Shown one piece after another: positions 8,979 to 21,980 of a stretch of DNA of 64,000 nucleotides (within the stretch, counting starts at the first letter, position 1; each line of letters starts with the position of its first letter). The translations under genes were made by a program, and so were the position numbers. A model generated the notes under the pieces. It did no database searches, was not told the origin of the DNA, and worked only from the letters and a program-made list of their open reading frames with translations. The DNA comes from DASSFG01 sp035550375 (GTDB taxonomy: Bacteria; Planctomycetota; Planctomycetia; Pirellulales; JAICIG01): positions 97,299-161,298 of the forward strand of contig DASZPH010000020.1 of the NCBI GenBank assembly GCA_035550375.1. Reading direction: 5' to 3'.

Positions 8979-10541
8979 TTGTACGACGCGCTATTGGACG
9001 AATTGGAAGACGAAGGGGCTCCCAGCCCAGACGAAGCAGTCGATCTTGCGGACAAAGAAGACGTCGTCGACGAGGATGATGATCTGCGCGATGACGTGGC
9101 AGAGGTGGACGTCGATGCAGACGCGGAACTGCAATCCGATGAGATGCTTTTGCCGGGCGAAGACGCCGAGTCGTGGTCGGACGACCCGGTGCGCATGTAT
9201 CTGACCCAGATGGGCGAGATCCCTCTGCTGACGCGCAAGGAGGAGATCGCCCTGGCGAAGGAGATCGAAATCACGCGGGCCCGGTTTCGCCGCAAGCTGC
9301 TCGAATGCGATTACGTGATTCGAGACGCGGTGAAGGTGCTCCGTCGCGTTCATTCGGGCGAGCTGCCCTTCGATCGCACGGTGCAGGTGTCGGTGACGGA
9401 TCGGCTGGAAAAAGAGCAGATTCTGGGGCGTTTTCCGCACAATTTGCGTACGCTCGACACGCTGCTCGGCCGGAATCGGCGCGACTATTATATGGCGTTC
9501 AGCCATCAGCGCAAGATGTCGGACCGGCAGCATGCCTGGCGCCGCCTGGGACGCCGCCGCCTGCGTGCGGTGCGCCTCGTGGAGGAACTCGGACTGCGCA
9601 CCCAACGCATCGAATCGAAGATCAAGACGCTGGAGGAATTCAGCCGCCGCGTCGACGAGTTGCGGCAGAAGATTGTCTCCCACAAGGCGGGCAAGGGTTC
9701 GCCAGACGAGCGGGCCGCTTGGGTTGCGGAGTTTCGCAACATCTTGCGGGCCACGCAAGAGACGCCCACCAGTCTCCGACGCCGCGTGCAGTGCTTGCGG
9801 CAGATTTATGCCCAGTATCAGCGGGCCAAGCGGGGCCTTTCCGAGGGGAACTTACGCCTCGTTGTCTCGATCGCCAAGAAATATCGCAACCGCGGGCTGA
9901 GCTTTCTGGATCTCATCCAGGAGGGGAACGCGGGGCTGATGCGGGCCGTCGACAAATTCGAGTATCGCCGCGGCTTCAAGTTCTGCACCTACGCCACCTG
10001 GTGGATACGGCAGGCGATCACGCGCGCCGTGGCAGACCAGAGCCGCACGATCCGCATCCCGGTGCACATGGTCGAAACGATGTCCAAGGTGCGAAATGTC
10101 TCGCGCCAGTTGCTGCAAGAACTCGGTCGCGAGCCGACGATCGAAGAGACGGCCCGCGCGGCCGGCACCGCCATCGACGAGGCACGCCGTGTGCTGGCGA
10201 TGAGCCGCTATCCGATCAGCCTCGACCGGCCCGTCGGCAACAGCGAAGATAGCCACTTTGGCGATCTTCTGCCGGATGCGGGGGCGGAGAGCCCGGCCAT
10301 TGGGGCGGCCCAGGAGATGCTCCGCGGCCGGATCAATAAGGTGCTCAAGACGCTCAGCTATCGCGAGCGTGAGATCATCAAGCTTCGGTACGGGTTGGGT
10401 GACGGCTACAGCTACACCCTGGAAGAAGTCGGCCACATCTTCAAGGTGACGCGCGAGCGTATCCGGCAGATCGAGGCCAAGGCCGTTCGCAAGTTGCAGC
10501 AACCGAGCCGCAGCCAGGAGCTGGCCGGGTTTCTCGACTAG
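8979..10541 (+). CDS. rpoD: RNA polymerase primary sigma factor (RpoD/SigA type)
   Basis: About 520 aa. The N-terminal 60 residues are very acidic (DEDDDLRDDVAEVDVDADAE). Region 1.2 follows (DPVRMYLTQMGEIPLLTRKE), then a long non-conserved insert, region 2 (LVVSIAKKYRNRGLSFLDLI, the -10-reading FCTYATWWIRQAITRA), region 3, and region 4 with the -35 helix-turn-helix (TLEEVGHIFKVTRERIRQIE). All regions are intact, so it probably recognises standard TTGACA/TATAAT promoters. Start choice: no ATG exists. TTG 8979 has AGGAG 8 nt upstream; the longer TTG 8952 has no ribosome site. A strong terminator follows. Confidence 0.93.
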   Translation: MYDALLDELEDEGAPSPDEAVDLADKEDVVDEDDDLRDDVAEVDVDADAELQSDEMLLPGEDAESWSDDPVRMYLTQMGEIPLLTRKEEIALAKEIEITRARFRRKLLECDYVIRDAVKVLRRVHSGELPFDRTVQVSVTDRLEKEQILGRFPHNLRTLDTLLGRNRRDYYMAFSHQRKMSDRQHAWRRLGRRRLRAVRLVEELGLRTQRIESKIKTLEEFSRRVDELRQKIVSHKAGKGSPDERAAWVAEFRNILRATQETPTSLRRRVQCLRQIYAQYQRAKRGLSEGNLRLVVSIAKKYRNRGLSFLDLIQEGNAGLMRAVDKFEYRRGFKFCTYATWWIRQAITRAVADQSRTIRIPVHMVETMSKVRNVSRQLLQELGREPTIEETARAAGTAIDEARRVLAMSRYPISLDRPVGNSEDSHFGDLLPDAGAESPAIGAAQEMLRGRINKVLKTLSYREREIIKLRYGLGDGYSYTLEEVGHIFKVTRERIRQIEAKAVRKLQQPSRSQELAGFLD

Positions 10542-10571
10542 GCACAAGCTGCTTCGGAAAAGCCCTCTTTC

Positions 10572-10604
10572 AGCCGGGTGAACCCTCACCCGGCTATTTT
10601 TTTT
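10572..10604 (+). terminator. Rho-independent terminator after the sigma factor gene
   Basis: Perfect 9-bp GC-rich stem AGCCGGGTG/CACCCGGCT with a 6-nt loop (10572-10595), then A and eight T (10597-10604). It lies 31 nt after the sigma gene stop. Confidence 0.92.
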
Positions 10605-10774
10605 GCCACTCCTTCAGCCGGGTGGCGCAGCGCCGAACCCTTGCAAACCAGATCGAAATCCGTATCTTGCAGAATGCACGCTGGCGCGCTGCCACTGCTG
10701 AGCACTGGCGGCATCGAAATCGCCGCCGCGGCTGGTTCTTCAGACTAAATACGTTCCAGTTTGAGCCGTGGTAG

Positions 10775-12178
10775 ATGGACCAGTTCCTCCGGGGATACGA
10801 CCTTAATCTCACGACTTGGGTCTACCTGTCGTCGCTGCTGACGATCGCCATCTATTTCAAGTTCAATCGTCTCTGGAGCATTCGCAACCTCGACATTCTG
10901 GCGTTGGTCGCGATGGCGCCCGGCGTGGTGCTGGTAAGGATCGGCGAGGATACCCCGGACGACCATTCGCTGTACGTGGGCTACATCTGGTTGCTGGCCT
11001 GCGGCGGGTGGTATCTGGTCCGCCTCGGCATCGATTTGTTTATGGTGCGCCGGCCCCTTTTGGAGCCCAACCTCTCGCTGGGCGGAATGACCTTCATCGG
11101 CGTGGCCCTGTTGGTCTTTCTGATGGTGAACGTGGTGACGAAGTCTCCCAAGGAGGAAGACCTGGAAGGCTTGAGGATGCTCGACGCCATGCTGCACCGC
11201 GAACAGGTGCCGGGGGTCGACCAGAAGCTCACCCATCAGGGGCCTGGTTTTTCCCTTATTTTTCTTGTTCCAAGCATCACGACCAAGTCGATCTCGACAG
11301 TGCACCCGGCTGTGCCGAGGAACGGGGGCGCCTACATGGTACAGGCGGCGACGGCCCGTTTGATGGCCATCCTGTCTCATATCGCGGTGGTCGCCGGCAT
11401 CGTGATGATCGGGGTCTGGCACTTCGACAACATACGCACGGGCATCGCCGCGGCGACGCTCTACCTGCTCTTGCCCTACACGGCGGGCTGGACGGGCTAC
11501 GTCTATCACGTGGTTCCGGCGGCGTTGCTGGTGTGGGCCATCGCAACCTACCGCTGGCCCATGCTGTCGGGCATGCTGCTCGGCCTGGCGACGGGGGCCA
11601 TTTACTATCCTCTCTTCCTGCTGCCGCTCTGGCTCGGCTTCTACTGGCAACGGGGCCTGCTGCGTTTCACAATCGGCTACGCGTCGATGCTCGCCGTGCT
11701 GGTCGCTTTGCTGGCGTTCATCTCCACCGACTTCGAGCACTTTCTGGCCCAGGTCAAGATGATGTTCGGCTGGACCGATTTTGCCGCGCCCGGCGTGAGG
11801 GGGTTCTGGGTCTTCCACGTTTCGACGCGTCCCTACCGTCTTCCCGTTTTGGCGCTGTACGTGGCCATTTGCGCGAGCTTCGCACTTTGGCCCACGCCCA
11901 AGAACCTCGGCTCTCTGTTAAGCTGCTCGGCCGCCGTCATGCTGGGAACCCAGTTCTGGCAGGCCAACGGCGGCGGAATCTACGTTGCCTGGTATTTGCC
12001 CCTGTTGCTCCTGACGATCTTTCGACCCAACCTGGAGGACCGAATTGCCCTGGCCACGCTGGCGGTGTGGTCGATTCGCGCGCGATTGCGGTCCGCCCGC
12101 CAGGGGGCGGGTTTGGGCGGCTGGGGTCGCGCCGCCACCGTGGGCCGCATTCCCGGGCCGAGCGTCCGGCCGTCTTGA
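10775..12178 (+). CDS. Polytopic membrane protein, function unknown
   Basis: 467 aa with about ten hydrophobic segments spread from residue 15 to 430 (for example VAMAPGVVLV, GMTFIGVALLVFLMV, LSHIAVVAGIVMIGVW, YASMLAVLVALLAFIS). A soluble loop at about 125-180 separates the first segments from the rest. The layout, with alternating helices and aromatic loops such as LPYTAGWTGYVYH, recalls polyprenyl-phosphate-dependent glycosyltransferases (GT-C) without a catalytic motif I can point to. It begins downstream of the sigma factor terminator and ends 100 nt before mfd. Confidence 0.8.
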   Translation: MDQFLRGYDLNLTTWVYLSSLLTIAIYFKFNRLWSIRNLDILALVAMAPGVVLVRIGEDTPDDHSLYVGYIWLLACGGWYLVRLGIDLFMVRRPLLEPNLSLGGMTFIGVALLVFLMVNVVTKSPKEEDLEGLRMLDAMLHREQVPGVDQKLTHQGPGFSLIFLVPSITTKSISTVHPAVPRNGGAYMVQAATARLMAILSHIAVVAGIVMIGVWHFDNIRTGIAAATLYLLLPYTAGWTGYVYHVVPAALLVWAIATYRWPMLSGMLLGLATGAIYYPLFLLPLWLGFYWQRGLLRFTIGYASMLAVLVALLAFISTDFEHFLAQVKMMFGWTDFAAPGVRGFWVFHVSTRPYRLPVLALYVAICASFALWPTPKNLGSLLSCSAAVMLGTQFWQANGGGIYVAWYLPLLLLTIFRPNLEDRIALATLAVWSIRARLRSARQGAGLGGWGRAATVGRIPGPSVRPS

Positions 12179-12278
12179 TCGACCACCAGGTCGCGCGTCC
12201 CCGCGGCCGCCGAGGCAGCGGCGGACAAACATGGTCTAGGCTCAAGCGGGGGGTGGCGCTACAATTGCCTGACTATAC

Positions 12279-15503
<3,225 letters not shown>

Positions 15504-15585
15504 AGCCCCAACTATACTCCGTCGCCTTTCGAGGCGGCCCGGCCACCCGTGCCTTATTTTGCTGCCCCACCCGGCCGGGTTTTCG

Positions 15586-17082
15586 GTGACGAACCAGGAG
15601 TCGGCTGGCAAGCCGTCAAGACTGAACGTGTCTCGCCTTTTTTATCCCATTTTGTTTACGGTCACAGCGGCGTTGGCGGCGACGCTGTGGATACGGCACG
15701 GGCTGTCGACGCAGTGGCTGGCGGCCCTGGACGGGGCGGTGGCTCAAGCGCAAGCCCCGCCGAGCGTTGAACGGGTCTCCCCGCCCGGCGTCAGGCCAAG
15801 GCCGGCGCCGGGTTCGGCCGGCGTAGCCGTTGCGCCGAGTGAAGGTTCGGCTTCGCCGCCCAGTGGCGCGCCGGTGCAGTCCCCGTCGAAGGGCGCCCCG
15901 AACGGCCCCGCGGCAGCCGAACATCGACTGCCGCCAACAGCCCAGACCGCAACTCCGTCGGGTACGAGGCCGCAGCCCGGCGCGATGAGTCGCGCACGCC
16001 AGGCGCCCTACACCCAGTTGCGGCTCGATTCGCTTGGCGGTGGGCCGGGCCTGGAGATCACGCAGCCGATCCCCGTCCCCAGCGCCAAAGTCGTGGGGCG
16101 CGTCGGCGACGAGATTATCCTGGCCGCCGACGTGCTGCCGCAGGTGAACGAGGAATTCCAGCAGATTGCCCGCCAGATCCCTCCCGACCAGCAAGCCCAG
16201 TACTTTGAAATGCTCATGGCGAGACATGTAAAGCAGCTTGTGCAGTTCAAGCTGGTTGCGCTGGACGCCAAGAAGGGCGTCGAGGCAGATAAAATTAAGG
16301 AGATGAAGAAATCGATCCTGTCGCACTTCGAAACCATGGCCCAGCCCGCCCTGCTAGAGCAATTCAAGTGCAAGACGACCATCGAGCTCGATGCCAAGCT
16401 CAAGGAACATGGCAGTTCGCTGGCCAAAGAAATGGAGAGGTTCTTCGAGCAGGCCTTAATCAGCGAGTGGATGCGGAGAGAGATCAAGTACGACCAGCAC
16501 GTGAGCCACGAGGAGTTGCTGACCTACTACCACGAGCATCGACCCGAATTCGAGTTCAAGGCGAAGGTTCGATTCGAGGAGATTCGCATCAGCTACGGCA
16601 AGAAACGAAGCAGGCATGATGCCTGGCTGGCGATCCGCGGGCTGGCCGACCGGGTGTACGCCGGCGCCTCGATGGCGGAGCTGGCGAAGGCTCACTCCGA
16701 GAGCCTCAAGGCGGAAAACGGCGGTCTGCACGACTGGACGAACGAGGGGAGTTTGGCCTGCAAGCAGCTCGACGATGCCCTGTTCCGCCTCCCCGTCGGC
16801 GCCCTGAGCAACATTATCGACGACGACAAGGGGCACGCCTTTGTCGTCGTGCGCGTCGTCGAGCGGGCGAGTGCGGGGGTGACAAGCTTTCGCGACGCAC
16901 AGATCGGCATTCGAGACAAGATCAGGAACCAGCGTAAGCAGGCCGCCCAGGCGAAAAGGCTGACTGAATTCCTGGAAGAGAACAAGTTCCGGGCCTGGAC
17001 GATTTACGACGACCTGTTGCGCGAAATGGAAGAAAAGGCGAAGATCGCCGCGAAAAAGCAGTCTAAACTCGGCAGTCGCTAG
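15586..17082 (+). CDS. Parvulin/SurA-like peptidyl-prolyl isomerase, membrane-anchored
   Basis: 498 aa from GTG 15586; GTG 15628 is also possible. Longer starts would overlap mfd. An N-terminal hydrophobic segment (FYPILFTVTAALAATLW) is a signal anchor. A Pro/Ala/Ser-rich linker (about 40-140) follows, then a SurA-like helical chaperone region (VGDEIILAADVLPQVNEEF) and a PpiC-type rotamase domain with MAELAKAHSESLKAENGG and LFRLPVGALSNIIDDDKG. It probably folds secreted proteins in the periplasm. The C-terminus is Lys-rich. Confidence 0.82.
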   Translation: MTNQESAGKPSRLNVSRLFYPILFTVTAALAATLWIRHGLSTQWLAALDGAVAQAQAPPSVERVSPPGVRPRPAPGSAGVAVAPSEGSASPPSGAPVQSPSKGAPNGPAAAEHRLPPTAQTATPSGTRPQPGAMSRARQAPYTQLRLDSLGGGPGLEITQPIPVPSAKVVGRVGDEIILAADVLPQVNEEFQQIARQIPPDQQAQYFEMLMARHVKQLVQFKLVALDAKKGVEADKIKEMKKSILSHFETMAQPALLEQFKCKTTIELDAKLKEHGSSLAKEMERFFEQALISEWMRREIKYDQHVSHEELLTYYHEHRPEFEFKAKVRFEEIRISYGKKRSRHDAWLAIRGLADRVYAGASMAELAKAHSESLKAENGGLHDWTNEGSLACKQLDDALFRLPVGALSNIIDDDKGHAFVVVRVVERASAGVTSFRDAQIGIRDKIRNQRKQAAQAKRLTEFLEENKFRAWTIYDDLLREMEEKAKIAAKKQSKLGSR

Positions 17083-17101
17083 CCGCAGGGCGTCGGAGCT
17101 A

Positions 17102-17752
17102 CTAAAGCCGCAGCATTTCGCGGAAGCCGGCCGTCACCGCCTGCGGGTGCACAAGCACCTGCCAACCGACGCAAGCGGCCAGCAAGAAGGAGCCGACCGC
17201 CAGCACCACTCCCCAGGCGTTCGGCGGCGACTCGGCCCGACGCAAACGTGAGGCGAGTCCGCCTTCCAACCGCCGCCAGCCGGCGAAACTCTGGTCGTCG
17301 GCGGTCGCCACCAGCGACACGTTCTTCAGCGCCGGACTGGAATCGAGGTGCAATTCGACGCGGAGCTTAGGCAATGCCAGGCAGGCGCCGGCCCAGCGCG
17401 CCTCGGAGTCAAGTTCGTCGATCACTTCGGCCAGCAGGGGGCGAAGCTGGTCGACCGTGAAGTTGTAGATCGTAATCCGCGGCCGCACCAGAAGGGCCGC
17501 CAGCGATACGCACAGGGCGTACATCACCCCCAGCAGCAGCCAGACGTAGCCCTTGTAGACGTAGATGGCCTGTTCGGGCAGCAGCAGCTCGATCGGTCCC
17601 ACGAGCACCATTCCCGATACGGCCACGCCCAGCGCCGCCAGATCACGGGTGCCGGATACGACGAACGGTTTGCGAGACAGATTGATCCAGGCCAGCAGCA
17701 CCAGGTAGATGGCCAACGGACCGAACGCCAGGCACAATCGAAAGCCGTCCAT
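17102..17752 (-). CDS. Four-TM membrane protein, function unknown
   Basis: 216 aa. Three N-terminal membrane helices (FGPLAIYLVLLAW, LGVAVSGMVLVGPIELLL, VWLLLGVMYALCVSLAALL) are followed by a soluble domain (about 90-180, TIYNFTVDQLRPLLAEVIDE) and a final helix near 185-205. It lies convergent to the PPIase gene, 19 nt away. No characterised family is recognised. Confidence 0.7.
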   Translation of the reverse strand: MDGFRLCLAFGPLAIYLVLLAWINLSRKPFVVSGTRDLAALGVAVSGMVLVGPIELLLPEQAIYVYKGYVWLLLGVMYALCVSLAALLVRPRITIYNFTVDQLRPLLAEVIDELDSEARWAGACLALPKLRVELHLDSSPALKNVSLVATADDQSFAGWRRLEGGLASRLRRAESPPNAWGVVLAVGSFLLAACVGWQVLVHPQAVTAGFREMLRL

Positions 17753-17854
17753 CCAAAGTCTCGGAAGAAAATTCAGAGTCGCCTGAAGCAGCTTCTCGGT
17801 GGCCGCCTCGCCGGTTTCTCAGCGAAGTCTCAGGCTTAGCCTCAAAGAGCCAAT

Positions 17855-19168
17855 TTAGGCTGGGGCATCTCCCGGTTCAACTTCCAGCTCCCAGCCGTCG
17901 AGAAACACCGCCCCCTTGGGAGTGACGACGACGCCGTCCCGGACGACGGCCTGATCGCTGTCGGCGCTGTTCTCGATTCCCGTTTCGTTGACCAACCGCA
18001 CACGGCGGCCGACGTGGCAGTTCTTGTCGATGATGGCCCCCTCGATCACGGAACCTTCGCCGATGGCGACTGGCGGAATGCCGGCGGTCAGGTCCGAGGC
18101 GAGTTGTGAGGGCGACTGGAAGAAGTCGTTGCCCATCAGGATCGAATTGCGGATCGTCACGTTGCGGCCGATCCGGCAGCGCAGGCCGATGACGCTGTCT
18201 TCGATCGTCGCCCCGCTTTCGATATGGCAGCCATCGGCCAAAAGGCTATTGCGCACCGTCGCTCCCTCGATGCGTGTGGGAGGGAGGAACCGGGGGTGCG
18301 AGTAGATCGGCGCCTCGGCCGAGGTGAGCTCAAAGAGGGGCTCCGGCTTTGCCAGGTCGAGATTCGCCTGGAAAAACGATCTGATCGTGCCGATGTCTTC
18401 CCAGTATCCGTCGAACAGGTGAACATGCACCCGGTGCGTTCGGATCGACGCGGGAAAGATTTCCTTGCCGAAATCGCGGTAGTCGGTCTTGGTGAGCAGG
18501 TCGACGAGGGCGTCGCGATTGAACAGGTAGATGCCCATGCTGGCCAGCAGGTCGCGGCCGCGGCTGGCGACGCCCTGGGCGTCGATCCACGCCGGCTCCG
18601 TGCGCATGTGCTGCACCTCGGCCTGGGTCTTCGGCTTCTCTAGAAACCCAGCCACTGCCCCCGTGGCGTCGAGCCGCATAATGCCCAACTGCGAAGCCTC
18701 CTCACGGGCAACGGGGAGCGTGGCGATCGTGGCGTCGGCCTTGTTGCGGCGGTGCGTCACGAGCATGTCGAGGTAATTCATTCGATAGAGCTGGTCGCCC
18801 GACAGAATGAGTACGTACTCGATTCCCGGCTCCAGCAGCACGCGCAGGTTCTGCCGCACGGCGTCGGCGGTGCCTTGGTACCAGTCGGCGTTTTCGGGCG
18901 TCTGCTGGGCTGCCAGGATTTCGACGAAGCCGCCGTTGAAGGCGTCGAAGCGGTAGGTCTGCCGGATGTGACGGTGGAGGCTCACCGAGTTGAACTGGGT
19001 GAGCACGTACATCCGGTTCAAGCCGCTGTTGATACAGTTGGAGAGGGGAATATCGATCAGCCGATATTTTCCCGCAAGCGGCACAGCCGGCTTGGAGCGG
19101 AACTTTGTGAGGGGATCGAGGCGCGTACCGCGTCCACCGCCTAGAACCATGGTCAGAATGTTTTTCAT
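17855..19168 (-). CDS. glgC: Glucose-1-phosphate adenylyltransferase
   Basis: 437 aa. It makes ADP-glucose from glucose-1-phosphate and ATP, the committed step of bacterial glycogen synthesis. N-terminal nucleotide-binding signature GGGRGTRLDPLTKFRSKPAV, then YRLIDIPLSNCINSG, LILSGDQLYRM and YWEDIGTIRSFFQANL. The C-terminal half is a left-handed beta-helix with hexapeptide-like repeats (CHIESGATIEDSVIGLRC). The start at 19168 (MKNILTMVLGGG) gives the canonical N-terminus; upstream in-frame codons are not conserved-looking. It stands alone, with no other glg gene adjacent. Confidence 0.94.
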   Translation of the reverse strand: MKNILTMVLGGGRGTRLDPLTKFRSKPAVPLAGKYRLIDIPLSNCINSGLNRMYVLTQFNSVSLHRHIRQTYRFDAFNGGFVEILAAQQTPENADWYQGTADAVRQNLRVLLEPGIEYVLILSGDQLYRMNYLDMLVTHRRNKADATIATLPVAREEASQLGIMRLDATGAVAGFLEKPKTQAEVQHMRTEPAWIDAQGVASRGRDLLASMGIYLFNRDALVDLLTKTDYRDFGKEIFPASIRTHRVHVHLFDGYWEDIGTIRSFFQANLDLAKPEPLFELTSAEAPIYSHPRFLPPTRIEGATVRNSLLADGCHIESGATIEDSVIGLRCRIGRNVTIRNSILMGNDFFQSPSQLASDLTAGIPPVAIGEGSVIEGAIIDKNCHVGRRVRLVNETGIENSADSDQAVVRDGVVVTPKGAVFLDGWELEVEPGDAPA

Positions 19169-19424
19169 CGCCTGCACCAGACACGCGAGCCAGAATGGCC
19201 GTTGGGGCCATTGTAACGAAACGCTCGCAATCGGATAGGTACTCGGCCGCCCGTACCTGCCACACCCTGCCCACCGCTTCGCTTGCAAAACGGCACAAAG
19301 CCTGCAAAATGGGGCGGTCTCAGGCATTGCCCCGCCAGACCTCGCCTTTGCCCACCGGAACTCGATCCTGCCGATTTTTCAGCGACCGCCCGCAGTCCAT
19401 TTGCGCCAACAAGAGGGTAATCTC

Positions 19425-20729
19425 ATGCGTAGCCGTTTGCTCGTTTGCTTTCCTGCAATCTTCCTGTCGGCCTTCGCCGTTGTTTCCCCCGGTGCCTGTC
19501 TGGCGGCGGAGCTGAGCCGCGACTGGCCCTCGTTTCGAGGGCCCGACCGCAGCGGCGTATCCAAAGAAACCGGTCTTCTGCAAAAGTGGCCCGACGGAGG
19601 GCCGACGCTCGTTTGGGAGGTGCGAGGGCCGGGGCGCGGTTACGCCAGCGTCGCGGTTGTCGACAACCGTATCTTCACGCTGGGCGACACCCTCTCCGCC
19701 GACGAACCCGACGAGTATCTGCTCGCCTTCGACCGCGATTCAGGCAGCCCCCTCTGGAAGCTCAAAACCGGCTCTTCCTGGAACCAGGGGCAGCCGACCT
19801 GGCAAAGCTCTCGCTCGACCCCGACCGTGGCGGGCGACCTGGTTTACGCCCTGACGGCCCACGGTGAGCTTGTTTGTGCCGACGTTGTGTCGGGGAGCGA
19901 GAAGTGGCGAAAGAACCTGATGGGCGGTTTTGGCGGCACCAAGGGAGACGGTTGGGGCTATAGCGAGTCGGTGCTCATCGACGGCGACCGGCTGATTTGC
20001 ACCCCCGGCGGCGAAAAGGCGACCATGGTGGCCCTCAACAAGGACACGGGCGAAACGATCTGGCAGACTCAACGGTCCGGTGATCGGGGCGCCGGCCACG
20101 CCTCCGTCGTTCCTTCCGAGATCGGCGGCACGCGAGTCTATGTGCAGACGACCGCCAGCGGGCCGATGGGTGTCCGGGCCGACGACGGCAAGCTGCTTTG
20201 GACGTTCGATATCGACCGTACGACGGCGGTCATTCCCACGCCCATCGTCCGCGACGACCTGGTGTTCTTCTCGGCCGGTTACAAGCGGGGCGGCGCGCTG
20301 TTGAAGCAGGTTCCGACGGGCGACGGTGAGGTCAAAATCGAAACAATCTATCCCCTCAATACCGACCTGGCCAACAAACATGGCGGCGTGGTACTCGTCG
20401 GCGACTACCTTTATGCCGGCAAAGAAGACCAGAACATCATTTTCTGCGCCGAACTGATGAGCGGCGACATCAAGTGGCAGGACCGCGGATCCGGTCAGGG
20501 GTCAGCCGGCACGGCCGCCGCCGACGGCTGCCTCTACATCCACTACGCCAACGGGCAGATGTCGCTGGTCAAGGCGGCTCCCGACAAATATGAGGAAGTT
20601 GGCTCGTTCATGGTGCCTGGCAGCGGCGAGCGGCCGAGTTGGGCTCATCCGGTGATCGCCGGAGGCCGGCTTTACCTGCGAGAGCAGGACCGCATTCTCT
20701 GCTACGATATCCGTGCCGGGCAACAGTGA
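19425..20729 (+). CDS. Secreted PQQ-like beta-propeller protein
   Basis: 434 aa. A signal peptide (RLLVCFPAIFLSAFAVVS, cleavage near LAAEL) is followed by the motif DWPSFRGPDRSGVSKETGL, which is very common in planctomycete propeller proteins. Repeated blades of the type FDRDSGSPLWKLKTG, LNKDTGETIWQTQRSG and RADDGKLLWTFDIDRT indicate a PQQ-type/outer-membrane-protein-assembly-like propeller. No catalytic or calcium-binding quinoprotein residues are clear, so an enzyme activity should not be assumed. ATG 19425 has AGAGGG upstream. Confidence 0.88.
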   Translation: MRSRLLVCFPAIFLSAFAVVSPGACLAAELSRDWPSFRGPDRSGVSKETGLLQKWPDGGPTLVWEVRGPGRGYASVAVVDNRIFTLGDTLSADEPDEYLLAFDRDSGSPLWKLKTGSSWNQGQPTWQSSRSTPTVAGDLVYALTAHGELVCADVVSGSEKWRKNLMGGFGGTKGDGWGYSESVLIDGDRLICTPGGEKATMVALNKDTGETIWQTQRSGDRGAGHASVVPSEIGGTRVYVQTTASGPMGVRADDGKLLWTFDIDRTTAVIPTPIVRDDLVFFSAGYKRGGALLKQVPTGDGEVKIETIYPLNTDLANKHGGVVLVGDYLYAGKEDQNIIFCAELMSGDIKWQDRGSGQGSAGTAAADGCLYIHYANGQMSLVKAAPDKYEEVGSFMVPGSGERPSWAHPVIAGGRLYLREQDRILCYDIRAGQQ

Positions 20730-20774
20730 CCGCCGCGAGACCCCGGGCCGCAAGGAAGTGAGTGACGGGAGAGG

Positions 20775-21980
20775 ATGGCTCTGTCATCACGCGGGTTGTC
20801 GATTACTGGCGCCGTAAGAAGCGCGTTCCGCACGAAGCGCGTGGCTATCGGGCTGCTGTGGGCAGCGGTTGCTTTTGCGGCCCACCGCGCGCCCGCTCAG
20901 CAAGACTGGCGGCCGGAGAAGACATGGCTGTTTGCCGTCGGCGTCCTCGAGTGGAAAGACGGCAAAGATTGGCCGGCCATGGAAAGCGCCAAAAAGGATC
21001 GCCGCGACGTGCAACTCGTCGAGCATTTCAAGGCGCAGGGCGTGCCTGAGTCGCGGGTCGCGTACTTGCAAGACAGGCACGCTACGCTCCGGCGTATCAA
21101 CACGGCGCTGGAAGACATGCTGAGCAAAACGGCGCCCGGAGACACACTGATCCTCTACTACACGGGGCACGGCTTTCGCGATCGAGCGAAACGACGGGTG
21201 TACTTCGCCAACTACGACGCCACGAGGGGCCGAGATGCCTGGCCGGTGGATGAGATGTTCGACACCATCGAAAGACGGTTTCGCGGCCAGCAGGCCCTGC
21301 TCCTCGCCGACTGTTGCTTTTCCGGAGCGCTGGCCGACGAAGCATTGCGCCGCCGATCTCCCATCGCCTTCGGCTGTCTCTGTTCTTCTTTTTCCCATAA
21401 CACTTCTACGGGAAACTGGACGTTCACCGATCTTCTGCTCGGTGGTCTGCGCGGCAGTCCGCTCGCCGACGAGAATGGCGACCGGGTGATCGAGTGGGAG
21501 GAACTCGGCCGCTGGTCGATGCGAGAAATGGCTTTCATCGAGCGGCAGAAAGCCGTCTTTGCAACGGGCAACCAGTTCGACCCGCGGTTCAAGCTAGCGC
21601 CCGCCAGAGGCACCCGGACCGGGCGGTCCGGCGAGCACGTTGAGGTTCAGTGGCAGAACAAATGGTACCGGGCGCAGGTCCTTGGATCGCGCGGCGAAGA
21701 GCTGAAGGTTCACTACGTCGGCTACGCCGATTCGTGGGACGAATGGGTCCCTCCCGAGCGTGTGCGGCCCTTTCGGCCGCCCGGTTTCAAGCCCGGGTCG
21801 CCCGTCTCCGTGAAATGGGAGGGCCAGTGGTATCCGGCGACGGTTCGCCGCGCCTGGTACGGCCTGCACCTGGTGCACTACGACAACTATTCCAACGAAT
21901 GGAATGAGTGGGTCGGGCCGGACGCGATCAAAGAGCGCTCGCCCTCAAAACAGCCAGCGCATGGCCATGAACCCGAGTAG
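20775..21980 (+). CDS. Secreted caspase-like (C14) peptidase with two Tudor-like domains
   Basis: 401 aa. An N-terminal hydrophobic stretch (VAIGLLWAAVAFAA) looks like a signal peptide, cleaved near RAPAQ. The caspase/metacaspase p20-like domain has the catalytic His in LILYYTGHGF (about 127-134) and the catalytic Cys in LLLADCCFSGAL (about 177-186). The C-terminus has two similar ~43-residue modules (about 286-328 and 340-385): VEVQWQNKWYRAQVL with YADSWDEWVPPERV, and VSVKWEGQWYPATVR with YSNEWNEWVGPDAI. These resemble Tudor/MBT/agenet SH3-like barrels. Bacterial caspase homologues are known; this pairing with export and twin Tudor-like domains is unusual. GTG 20841 is an alternative start. 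It overlaps the convergent gene by 36 nt. Confidence 0.82.
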   Translation: MALSSRGLSITGAVRSAFRTKRVAIGLLWAAVAFAAHRAPAQQDWRPEKTWLFAVGVLEWKDGKDWPAMESAKKDRRDVQLVEHFKAQGVPESRVAYLQDRHATLRRINTALEDMLSKTAPGDTLILYYTGHGFRDRAKRRVYFANYDATRGRDAWPVDEMFDTIERRFRGQQALLLADCCFSGALADEALRRRSPIAFGCLCSSFSHNTSTGNWTFTDLLLGGLRGSPLADENGDRVIEWEELGRWSMREMAFIERQKAVFATGNQFDPRFKLAPARGTRTGRSGEHVEVQWQNKWYRAQVLGSRGEELKVHYVGYADSWDEWVPPERVRPFRPPGFKPGSPVSVKWEGQWYPATVRRAWYGLHLVHYDNYSNEWNEWVGPDAIKERSPSKQPAHGHEPE

